The position numbers and the translations under genes are program-made. Of a stretch of DNA of 64,000 bases, positions 1 to 7,464 are shown in pieces (within the stretch, counting starts at the first letter, position 1; each line of letters starts with the position of its first letter). The notes under the pieces were generated by a model. It saw only the letters and a program-made list of their open reading frames with translations, was not told the origin of the DNA and did not search any database. Source of the DNA: Primorskyibacter flagellatus (GTDB lineage Bacteria; Pseudomonadota; Alphaproteobacteria; Rhodobacterales; Rhodobacteraceae); contig NZ_BMFJ01000006.1 of assembly GCF_014638275.1 (NCBI RefSeq), forward strand, positions 1 through 64,000, written 5' to 3'.

Positions 1-3000
1 ACCCGCGCCAGCACGTCAATGCCGTCCACCGGAATGAACACCCGCGTCTTCCACTGGATCACCTCGGTGAAGCAGCCCATGGCTTTCAATCCGGACAAGG
101 CCGCGCCCGAGGCGCCAATGAGTTCAAGTCTCGGCTGTCCCATGACGAGCGAGCGGCGCAGTTGGTAACCGCCGAGGAGGTTCAGGGTCGTCCTGGCTTC
201 CATAACCGCGGTAAAGACCTCCTGCGGCGTCATCTCGATCTGGCAGTCGAGCCCAAGGCGCGCATAGACGTTCAACAGCTGTTCTTGGCTGACCAGTCGA
301 CCGATGGCGCGTTCCCCATCTTCGGTCTGCAGGCGGTAGATGCGCATGTTGTCGGCAGGGAGGCGGTCCCAGATCGGCAGAAGAAGCCCGCAGATCAGCG
401 TGATCTTTGAGGTGGTGAACTCCGGCACGGCGTCGACCTCGGCCTGCCAAAGATGCTCGAACATCGAGTCATCGATCTCCTCCCAGTGCGATGTCGAGAA
501 CTCACTGAACGCGAGGATCTCGGTTCCCATGGGACGCAGCAGTTTCACCCGCAGGATCGGAACACCATCCTCATCCATGAAGGCCGGCGCCTTGATCATC
601 AGCGCCGCGCGTTTGGAGCTCTTGTTCCAGCACAGTGTCGCACCTTCCGTGTTTGCGCAGATCGATTTGACCCGGGGCAGGGTGAGGGGGTCGTTGCGAT
701 CGGTACGCTCCACGGTCAGGGCAGCTGCAGTCGCCCCCGTCGCCTCATGCTCGAAGATCACCTTGCGATCAACGATCTCGAACTTCTCGGCGCGCAGGGT
801 CTCTAAGCCGACATCCAGTGTGCCCGCCTGGCGCGCATCCTCGATGATGGCCGAAAGGAACCCGCCAAAGGCCTCGAAGATCGCGTCCTGCATGTCGATG
901 CGGAGCGCCAGACAGCGGTTCAGGAACTGCTGGATCGGCGGCAGATTTTCTTTCATCGTGCCATCCGCCTCATCGAGCGTCAGGCCCGTCATCTCCTGGA
1001 ATTTCGCGTAGGAACAGGCCTCGATCTTGCCCGCGCGCAGCTTGTAGAAGAACTGCCGCAGCGCCGCCCGCGCGTAGGGGCTCTCGAGGTTGTCTTCGGC
1101 GCGGAACATGTTCTGCCCACCGGTCTCGCGTTGCCCCTTGGTGATGGCCCCGAGCGTGTCGAGGCGGCGCGCGATGGTGGAGAGAAACCGCTTTTCACCC
1201 TTCACATTGGTCGCCACGGGGCGGAAGAGCGGCGGCTGCGCCTGATTGGTGCGGTTGGTGCGCCCCAGCCCCTGGATCGCGTTGTCGGCCTTCCAGCCGG
1301 GCTCGAGGAGGTAATGCACCCGGAGGCGCTGGTTCTTGGCCCCGAGATCGGCGTGATAGCTGCGCCCCGTGCCACCCGCATCGGAGAAAATCAGGATGCG
1401 CTTGGCATCATCCATGAAGGCCTGCGTCTCTCCGAGGTTGGAGGAGGCAGGCCGGTTCTCGACCTTGAGCCGCCCCTCGCGCGTCTTCACGATGCGCCGC
1501 TTGCGCCCCGTGACCTCGGCCACAGCTTCCCCGCCGAAATGCCAGAGGATCTGATCGAGCGCGCCCTGCACCGGGGCGAGGGCGCCCAGATGTTCGACCA
1601 ACTCGTCCCGCCGCCGCTCCGCCTCGCGGCAGATGATCGGATTGCCATCACCATCAAGGGCCGGACGGGAGCGCAGATCGCCATTCTCGTCGGTGTAAGG
1701 TTCAAACAGCTGCGTCGGGAAACTATGCATCAGGTAGTCCATGATGTTCTCGCGCGGAGTAAAATCGACCTGCAAATCGTCCCAGTCCGAGGGCGGAATC
1801 TCTTCGAGGCGACGTTCCATGACCGCCTCGCTGGTTGAAACCACCTGAATGACCGCCGAATGGCCCGCCGCCAGGTCCGCCTCGATCGCGCGGACCAGCG
1901 AGGGGCATTTCATGGCGGTGATGAGGTGGTTGAAGAAGCGCTGCTTGTTGCTCTCGAAGGCTGAGCGCGCGGCGGATTTCGCCTGAGGGTTCAAAGTGCC
2001 GGTCTCAGACGAAATACCTGAGGCCTGAAGGGCGGCCTCAAGGTTGTTGTGGATGATCTGGTACGCATCGGCATAGCTGTCGTAGATCGCGACCTGGGCG
2101 GGCGTCAGCTCATGCACCAGCATCTCGTATTCGACCCCGGCATAGGAGAGGGACCGCGCCAGATAGAGCCCGAGCGCCTTCAGGTCGCGCGAGATCATCT
2201 CCATGGCCGCGATGCCCCCGGCTTCCATCGCGGCGACGAACTCAGCCCGTGTCACGAAGGGAAAATCCCCGGTACCCCAAAGCCCGAGACGCGAGGCATA
2301 GGCGAGATTGCCGACGACCGTCGCCCCTGTGGCCGAGACGTAAAGGACGCGGGCGTCAGGAACCGCGTTCTGCAGTGCGAGGCCCGCAAGACCCTGCTGG
2401 GACGCCTTCTTGTCGCCGCGGTCGGACTTTTCGCCGGCGGCATTTGCCATGGCATGGCTTTCGTCGAAAGCGATGACCCCATCGAACCCGTCCCCGAGCC
2501 AGGACGTGACCTGGTCGAGGCGGGAGGCTTTTCCCTCGCGTTCCGCCGAGCGCAGCGTGGCATAGGTGACAAACAGAATGCCCTCGGGGAGGCGGATGTC
2601 GCTCCCCTGACGGAACTTCGAGAGCGGCACGATATCGCTTTCGCGGCCCCCGAGTGCCATCCAGTCGCGGCGCGCATCCTCGATGAGCTTGTCGCTCTTT
2701 GACACCCAGACCGCGCGACGGCGCCCTTTGAGCCAATTGTCGAGGATGATGCCCGCGACCTGCCGCCCCTTGCCGCAGCCCGTGCCATCGCCCAAGAACC
2801 AGCCCTTGCGCAGCCGGAAAGCACCTTCGTCGTCTTCGGCCGCCGCCATCAGCTGGCCTTCGATCTCCCCGCGCTTGAACCAGCCCTTCAGGTGCGTCTC
2901 ATGGGCATTTCCCGCATAGATGACGCTTTCGAGTTGCGGCGCAGAGAGAAGGCCGCCCGCGACGAGCGATTTCGGCAGGACGGGGCGGTAGGTCGGGACG

Positions 3001-4349
3001 GGCGGCGGCACGGAGGCCATCGCGGCAGATTGTACCAGCGCTGTGGGATGTCTCGCTGCACCGTGGATCCGGATCGATTGCAGGTCATAGGCCTCGTAGA
3101 CCGTATCCTGCAGTACGCCATCTAATTCACTCCAGGCTTTTGGCAAGTAGACGAGCGGGGCCGTCTCGATGTCGTCGAACGGGTGCTTGGCCCGTTCCTC
3201 AGCGAGGGCTCGGGTTTCCTGGCGGGCGGCGTTGCGCAAAGCGCGCGGGTTGGTGCGGATCGGGCGGGTCGGCACAGACAAAGCTGAATTGGTAGGGCAG
3301 GGCGGAGGGCTGCGGCGCTCCGGGCAATGCGCGAGCACTGCGGCGAGAAGGTCAGCGGTGCTCACGCAGAGCGGATGATAGGCAGCCTCGATGTCGACCG
3401 GCGCGGACTCGCTTTCGCCCGCCGCGCGCTTGTCGATCACCGTCAGCCTTGTGTCGATCGTGGTGCCATGCCGCGCGAAGACCTTGCCGTCGATGGCAGC
3501 AGAAAACACCACATCCGCGCTTTGCCAAATCCGCTGAAACGTCGACTGGAAGCTCTTCGTCGAGGGACGAAAGCTCTCTCCGGTGATGACCACAAGCCGC
3601 CCACCCGGCGCAAGGCGGGCGAGAGCGGACAGAACATGCTGACTGGTCGCCTGCCGGAACTTACCCTCGACAAGGTTCGCAGCAGAAAACGGCGGGTTCA
3701 TCACGATGACCGAGGGCGTGATTGTGCGGTCGAGCCGATCGTCGATCGAGGCGGCATCGTGGTCTGAGACAACGGCCTCAGGAAACAGGTGCCCGAGCAA
3801 GGCATGGCGGGTCTCGGCAAGCTCATTGAGCGTCAACCGCGCACCCGCGATCCGTGCGAAGATCGCCAACATGCCGGTGCCCGCCGAGGGTTCCAGCACC
3901 AGGTCGCCCTCGCGAAACCCCGCCGCCTGCGCGACGATGGCCGCGAGAGGCAAAGGGGTTGAGAACTGTTGCAAGCGCACGCTATCTTCCGAGCGCCGCG
4001 TGTGGGAGGGGGCCAGACCGGCGAGACGCTCGATCATGAAGAGGAAAGCCTGCGGCGCTGCGGCTTGGCGCTGCATCAGCGCGCCATAGCGGGCGAGCAT
4101 CAGGATCTGCGCAATCTCGGCGGCCTCATAGGCGTCTTTCCAGACCCAGGCGCCGCTGGTGTCACTGGCGCCGAAAGCCTCTTCCATCGCGGTTCGGAGG
4201 GCGGCAGCGTCGATGGATCTGCCGGCCTCGAACTGCGGCACGAGGGTTCTCGCAGCCTGGATCAGGTTTTGGGCGAAGCGCGAGGCTTCCGGACGGGCAG
4301 GGGCCTCGGGCGCGGCGGCTAGAGGAATGGAATGGGGGTGAGCGTTCAT
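1..4349 (-). CDS. Strawberry-notch-like methylase/helicase fusion (partial, runs off left edge)
   Basis: The frame is open from an ATG at 4349 to base 1, giving at least 1,449 codons; the C-terminus is missing. An N-terminal N-6 DNA methyltransferase module is visible: motif I EPSAGTG near residue 148 and the catalytic NPPF near residue 216. A superfamily 2 helicase module follows, with Walker A GDGTGCGKG near residue 520, a DESH box near residue 630 and the strawberry-notch signature GLGRTNRTNQ near residue 1030. Proteins of this architecture are common on alphaproteobacterial plasmids and ICEs, where they are thought to act on incoming or host DNA; the precise role is not established. It is the last gene of the minus-strand backbone block and has its own long leader (4350-4660). 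The family call is firm; a role in DNA modification, anti-restriction or establishment in a new host is inference. Confidence 0.88.
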   Translation of the reverse strand, partial: MNAHPHSIPLAAAPEAPARPEASRFAQNLIQAARTLVPQFEAGRSIDAAALRTAMEEAFGASDTSGAWVWKDAYEAAEIAQILMLARYGALMQRQAAAPQAFLFMIERLAGLAPSHTRRSEDSVRLQQFSTPLPLAAIVAQAAGFREGDLVLEPSAGTGMLAIFARIAGARLTLNELAETRHALLGHLFPEAVVSDHDAASIDDRLDRTITPSVIVMNPPFSAANLVEGKFRQATSQHVLSALARLAPGGRLVVITGESFRPSTKSFQSTFQRIWQSADVVFSAAIDGKVFARHGTTIDTRLTVIDKRAAGESESAPVDIEAAYHPLCVSTADLLAAVLAHCPERRSPPPCPTNSALSVPTRPIRTNPRALRNAARQETRALAEERAKHPFDDIETAPLVYLPKAWSELDGVLQDTVYEAYDLQSIRIHGAARHPTALVQSAAMASVPPPVPTYRPVLPKSLVAGGLLSAPQLESVIYAGNAHETHLKGWFKRGEIEGQLMAAAEDDEGAFRLRKGWFLGDGTGCGKGRQVAGIILDNWLKGRRRAVWVSKSDKLIEDARRDWMALGGRESDIVPLSKFRQGSDIRLPEGILFVTYATLRSAEREGKASRLDQVTSWLGDGFDGVIAFDESHAMANAAGEKSDRGDKKASQQGLAGLALQNAVPDARVLYVSATGATVVGNLAYASRLGLWGTGDFPFVTRAEFVAAMEAGGIAAMEMISRDLKALGLYLARSLSYAGVEYEMLVHELTPAQVAIYDSYADAYQIIHNNLEAALQASGISSETGTLNPQAKSAARSAFESNKQRFFNHLITAMKCPSLVRAIEADLAAGHSAVIQVVSTSEAVMERRLEEIPPSDWDDLQVDFTPRENIMDYLMHSFPTQLFEPYTDENGDLRSRPALDGDGNPIICREAERRRDELVEHLGALAPVQGALDQILWHFGGEAVAEVTGRKRRIVKTREGRLKVENRPASSNLGETQAFMDDAKRILIFSDAGGTGRSYHADLGAKNQRLRVHYLLEPGWKADNAIQGLGRTNRTNQAQPPLFRPVATNVKGEKRFLSTIARRLDTLGAITKGQRETGGQNMFRAEDNLESPYARAALRQFFYKLRAGKIEACSYAKFQEMTGLTLDEADGTMKENLPPIQQFLNRCLALRIDMQDAIFEAFGGFLSAIIEDARQAGTLDVGLETLRAEKFEIVDRKVIFEHEATGATAAALTVERTDRNDPLTLPRVKSICANTEGATLCWNKSSKRAALMIKAPAFMDEDGVPILRVKLLRPMGTEILAFSEFSTSHWEEIDDSMFEHLWQAEVDAVPEFTTSKITLICGLLLPIWDRLPADNMRIYRLQTEDGERAIGRLVSQEQLLNVYARLGLDCQIEMTPQEVFTAVMEARTTLNLLGGYQLRRSLVMGQPRLELIGASGAALSGLKAMGCFTEVIQWKTRVFIPVDGIDVLAR

Positions 4350-4660
4350 CGGCAATCTCCGGGGTTGAGGGTTGGCCCCGAGACCCGCGTGCACTCTCTC
4401 ACCCGGGAGGGGTCACCCCTCCCGCCCTGTCTCTCGCTCTTTCATGGCATTGCTGATCTCCGCTTAACCTCGGAAAGTTATCCCCAGAATCTGGGGATGG
4501 GGCTGTGGGCGCTGTCGCGGAAGTCCTTGTCAGCTTGAAGCTTTATCGGTGCGCCCAAGTTTTGGGCAAGGTGCGACCTCGGCATCCAACTAGTGGGCAC
4601 CTCATTGACCGAACGGCGACCGACAAACCGTGGTCAACCTTCAGAAAGAGCTCTGAACAA
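4350..4660. other. Leader region of the strawberry-notch gene with two inverted repeats
   Basis: There is no convincing gene here. A 9-bp inverted repeat lies at 4405-4423 (arms GGGAGGGGT and ACCCCTCCC around one base). A second at 4480-4498 has arms ATCCCCAG and CTGGGGAT around AAT; its left edge, TTATCCCCA, differs by one base from a DnaA box. Both lie upstream of the ATG at 4349 and could be regulator or partition-protein binding sites. No function can be assigned from sequence alone. Confidence 0.4.
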
Positions 4661-4696
4661 GAAAAAGGCGGCATCCGGGAGGAGGTGGATGCCGCC
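4661..4696 (-). terminator. Intrinsic terminator of the small-gene operon
   Basis: Read on the minus strand, a perfect 10-bp stem (GGCGGCATCC / GGATGCCGCC, at 4667-4676 and 4687-4696) with a 10-base loop is followed directly by TTTTTC. It lies downstream of the gene ending at 4865 and insulates the strawberry-notch gene from the operon before it. Confidence 0.85.
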
Positions 4697-4864
4697 GATT
4701 ATTCTGGATCGGTTCAGGGAGGAGGAGAGAACCGATCACAACTTCAAGATAGTGGCTATGCTGCGACCGCACAATAGCTGCGCCATGACAATTCTGCATT
4801 GCAGCAATGCGAGGCCGATTGGGATTCCCGTAAGAAAGGGAGCGTATGCCACCTGTGCCGGTTC

Positions 4865-5500
4865 TTAAGGATGAGCCCGCGCTTGAGCGGCAGCGGACTC
4901 GCGTGTTTGACTCGGCAAAAGTGCTGGCACCGCCCGGCGCGCCTCGAGCAGACAGTCCAGCTCATAGTCGCCGACGAACCCCCAGCAGGCGTCGACTTCC
5001 TCGCCGTCATGTTCGATGATATAACCGTACACTCGACCGGCGAGGTAGGCGTCGTAGCTGACGATTTCAGCGCGCAGGATGTCTTCAGTCTTTTCACGCA
5101 GCGCCTTGGTTACGCGCTTCACGCCGAACTCTTCCCGAACTGCCTCAAGCGTCACATAGACATAGCCGACCTGGCCGGAATCCCACGGGCAGTGGAACCC
5201 GATGGTGTTCATCGCGAGGCCGGAATGGTCGTAGAGATAAACCGGCAAGATGATCGCCTTGCGCTCGGCGCGCTCGCGCAACTGATCCATCGAGAGATCG
5301 CTCTGATCCGAAACGCCCGCAAGATCGCGCAGGAACACTTCGGGGCTATCGAACTGATGGCCGTCTCCAAGCCGATAGCGCCGATGCCAGCAGATCAGGG
5401 TGCCGAGGTTGGACCACTGCCGTGGGCTTTCGGGATCGAGGTCGTGGTAGATCTTGATGGTATGGCCGTGATAGGCCTCCTCAAAGACGGCGTCGTGCAT
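4865..5500 (-). CDS. Conserved hypothetical protein of the element backbone
   Basis: A 211-residue soluble acidic protein with no signal peptide or membrane helix. AAAGGA stands just before the ATG at 5500 (ribosome binding site). I do not recognise a catalytic motif. The central part (around residues 85-150) is rich in aromatic residues and contains YVYVTLEAVREEFG, a stretch I associate with hypothetical proteins of phages and plasmids. It is the last gene of a minus-strand run of small backbone genes and is followed by a strong terminator. By company it is probably an establishment or anti-defence accessory protein, but that is only inferred from position. Confidence 0.7.
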   Translation of the reverse strand: MHDAVFEEAYHGHTIKIYHDLDPESPRQWSNLGTLICWHRRYRLGDGHQFDSPEVFLRDLAGVSDQSDLSMDQLRERAERKAIILPVYLYDHSGLAMNTIGFHCPWDSGQVGYVYVTLEAVREEFGVKRVTKALREKTEDILRAEIVSYDAYLAGRVYGYIIEHDGEEVDACWGFVGDYELDCLLEARRAVPALLPSQTRESAAAQARAHP

Positions 5501-5603
5501 GTCGATGTCCTTTCTTGGAACGAAAACGACCCGCCAGGCCGATTGGGCGCAGGCAGGTCGATCTGGATGAGATGAGATGGTGGTGAGTTCGCCGCCCGGC
5601 GGA

Positions 5604-6080
5604 TCAGGCGGCGGCGCGGTTTTGGCGATGCTGAACGTGCTCGACCGAGACTTTCAGAAGCCATTCCTCGAAGCCGAGAATGGTCTGGTGATTTGCGACC
5701 GCGAGGACCCAGGCCGCGCGCGGATCACCGACGATCTGGGTCGGGTCGTTGTCGATCCGGCCGTTGGCCATCCACGGTTCCGGTTGGATGCGTCCAAGCC
5801 AGTCGGCCAGCGACGGGATGCGCCCTTGGCAGTCCTCACGGACATGCTGTTCACCGATCCAGCGGATGGGAACAACCCGGCCCGCGCTGTTGGTCAGGCT
5901 GCGGCCGAAGTGACGTTCGGCATCATAGATCCCAACCGTATGATGTTTTTGGGCTCTGTGAACAAAGAGACCTAGGTGCTCTTTGGATGAGTCGAACCAA
6001 TCATGCACATGCTGGTAATCATCTGGAACTCCGCCGAACTTTCGGGCCGAGCTTTCAGCGTGATGGAGGGGATGTGCCAT
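5604..6080 (-). CDS. DUF6915-like protein
   Basis: A 158-residue protein starting at the ATG at 6080, one base after the stop of the upstream gene, with AGGGG a few bases before it. An in-frame ATG 20 codons further upstream is less likely because it would overlap the neighbour. The N-terminus MAHPLHHAESSARKFGG, the central HDWFDSSKEHLGLFVHRA and the RWIGEQHVREDC segment resemble the DUF6915 family found on alphaproteobacterial plasmids. Several conserved His, Trp and Cys residues suggest a metal-binding or nucleic-acid-related fold, but no activity is known to me. It is translationally coupled to the DUF6878-like gene. Confidence 0.72.
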   Translation of the reverse strand: MAHPLHHAESSARKFGGVPDDYQHVHDWFDSSKEHLGLFVHRAQKHHTVGIYDAERHFGRSLTNSAGRVVPIRWIGEQHVREDCQGRIPSLADWLGRIQPEPWMANGRIDNDPTQIVGDPRAAWVLAVANHQTILGFEEWLLKVSVEHVQHRQNRAAA

Positions 6081-6081
6081 G

Positions 6082-6465
6082 TCAGAGCCCCTCGTGTTCG
6101 GTGGTGTTGGTCTCGATGTAACGGTTCGAATGACTGACATCGATCTTGTCGGTTTCGAGCACCCAGGTCAGCTCGCCATAGCCCCCCTCGTTGTTCTCGA
6201 ACCCGGGGCTGAGCGCATAGGCAAAGTCCCAGCCGAAATCTTCGACGCGGCGGCGCAGGTCTTCTGTCAGGGTGATCGTGTCAGGCGCCACGACGACATC
6301 CTCGACATTGCCGGAATCGCCGTAGCCTTCGTATTGCACCTCGATGTTCGTCACGCCGAGGGCACGCAGCTCGGAGAGAAGGGCCGCGCGGGTCTCGACC
6401 CTCTGCTCGGTAGCCCGTTGCTGCGCTTCCAGCATCTGCGCGTAGAAATCATTCACTTGTGTCAT
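6082..6465 (-). CDS. DUF6878-like protein
   Basis: A 127-residue acidic protein with an N-terminal helix rich in Gln, Glu and Arg (about residues 5-35), then an alternating region containing QYEGYGDSGNVEDV and a C-terminal YGELTW segment. This pattern fits the DUF6878 family carried on rhodobacteral and rhizobial plasmids. AAAGGA precedes the ATG at 6465. Its stop codon is separated by one base from the start of the DUF6915-like gene, so the two are coupled. Function is unknown; small acidic plasmid proteins in such clusters are sometimes anti-restriction proteins, which is a guess here. Confidence 0.72.
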   Translation of the reverse strand: MTQVNDFYAQMLEAQQRATEQRVETRAALLSELRALGVTNIEVQYEGYGDSGNVEDVVVAPDTITLTEDLRRRVEDFGWDFAYALSPGFENNEGGYGELTWVLETDKIDVSHSNRYIETNTTEHEGL

Positions 6466-6497
6466 GTCTTCGATCCTTTGGAATTGAGGGAAGGGGA

Positions 6498-6522
6498 GGG
6501 CGACCGTTGCAACTGGTCGCCC
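6498..6522 (-). terminator. Intergenic hairpin, possible terminator
   Basis: A perfect 8-bp inverted repeat (GGGCGACC / GGTCGCCC, 9-base loop that is itself nearly palindromic) sits 22 bases beyond the stop of the gene ending at 6545. There is no U-tract, so it may act as an mRNA end stabiliser or weak terminator. Confidence 0.5.
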
Positions 6523-6544
6523 AAGAGGTTTCCTGCGGGCGGCT

Positions 6545-6841
6545 TCAGGCCGCGGCGTCGCCGCGTTTCTCAGCCGTCAGGTCAACCAGGTTGAAATAGA
6601 GGTTTTCGGTCGCGCGCTTGAACCCCGGCGGTTTGCGCGGGGCGAGGCAGCGCACCGAGGCACTGCAGCTCTCGCCATGCTCCATCGCGAATTGCGTCAC
6701 TTGGTCGATGAGGTCATCCATGCCGGCAGCCTGGATGCGCTTTTCGGGGTAGTTCGCCATCATCTGGAACTGGGTGACAACAAACGCGCCATCGCGATGC
6801 GCGGGATAAAGGGTGATCTGGTAGTCGAGTGTTTTGGCCAT
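6545..6841 (-). CDS. Small hypothetical backbone protein
   Basis: A 98-residue protein whose start is placed at the ATG at 6841 (MAKTLDYQITLYPAHRDG) because AGGAGA stands at good spacing; a longer frame beginning at 6871 adds ten arginine-rich residues without a ribosome site. Two Cys residues (in SCSASVRCLAP) and a C-terminal helix are the only visible features. No family is recognised. It belongs to the chain of single small genes with individual downstream hairpins between parB and the strawberry-notch gene. Confidence 0.65.
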   Translation of the reverse strand: MAKTLDYQITLYPAHRDGAFVVTQFQMMANYPEKRIQAAGMDDLIDQVTQFAMEHGESCSASVRCLAPRKPPGFKRATENLYFNLVDLTAEKRGDAAA

Positions 6842-6904
6842 CTCTGGTCTCCTGCGGCGGGCAGAACGCAATCATCGCGCCCCTTGGAACCCGCCAGCGC
6901 AAAA

Positions 6905-6931
6905 GGACCGCCCTTTGTGCAAGGACGGTCC
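6905..6931 (-). terminator. Backbone hairpin, copy 1
   Basis: Arms GGACCGCCC (6905-6913) and GGACGGTCC (6923-6931) pair fully in minus-strand RNA if one G-U pair is allowed. It lies just beyond the stop of the DUF3768 gene. Its core matches the hairpin at 7403-7429 at about 18 of 21 positions. Confidence 0.6.
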
Positions 6932-6958
6932 CGGGGCGATGTCGATGAAAAGGGGGCG

Positions 6959-7339
6959 TCAGTATTCCGACGGCAGAAGCAGGGTCAGAACCCGGCGCGT
7001 CTGTTCGGGATCGGAGGGCTCGGGCGAGCCGTACATGTAGTCGACGTCGTACAAATCGACCTTGAACCAGACCGTAGTTCCATCGAAGTCGATGACACCC
7101 ATCTCGTGCCAGCCATGGGGGTCGCTGTCAGCGTTGAACGCGTCAAACGAAGCGACGCGGCGGGTGAGAGCGAGCTGGGCGTCCGGCCCTAGTGCTGCAA
7201 CACCACGGGTCATCACGAACTGGCCCTGCGGGGCATCGGCGACGGAGGTGGTCCCGAGAATGGAGCGACGAAAGGCATCATTCTGCCCGGCGATCAATTC
7301 GGCTTCCTTGACGGGATCGATATCGAGTGTGGTGGTCAT
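6959..7339 (-). CDS. DUF3768 domain protein
   Basis: A 126-residue protein with the features of DUF3768: an N-terminal LIAGQNDAFRRS segment, VMTRGVAALG, and an acidic aromatic centre (DPHGWHEMGVIDFDG, VWFKVDLYDVDYMYGSP). GGAGAA precedes the ATG at 7339. The family occurs on many alphaproteobacterial plasmids and ICEs and has no established function. It is flanked on both sides by related hairpins, which suggests that each gene here is a separate transcription unit or that its mRNA ends are protected. Confidence 0.82.
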   Translation of the reverse strand: MTTTLDIDPVKEAELIAGQNDAFRRSILGTTSVADAPQGQFVMTRGVAALGPDAQLALTRRVASFDAFNADSDPHGWHEMGVIDFDGTTVWFKVDLYDVDYMYGSPEPSDPEQTRRVLTLLLPSEY

Positions 7340-7402
7340 GAGAATTCTCCGGGACGGGCCAGCCGATCAGACACCGGCTGTGTGAAACCCGTCAGTCGGA
7401 TA

Positions 7403-7429
7403 GGGCCGCCCTCTGCGCGAGGACGGCCC
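7403..7429 (-). terminator. Backbone hairpin, copy 2
   Basis: Arms GGGCCGCCC (7403-7411) and GGACGGCCC (7421-7429) form a 9-bp stem with one G-U pair in minus-strand RNA, 36 bases beyond the stop of the parB-like gene. It is a sequence relative of the hairpin at 6905-6931. Confidence 0.6.
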
Positions 7430-7464
7430 ATGGGTTAGTCAGGGTTCAGAGCGGCGCCTAGGTC

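Noticed and set aside
340..1011. Plus-strand frames opposite the strawberry-notch gene.
   Set aside because: The minus strand is continuously open for more than 1,449 codons with clear motifs; the plus frames are shadows.
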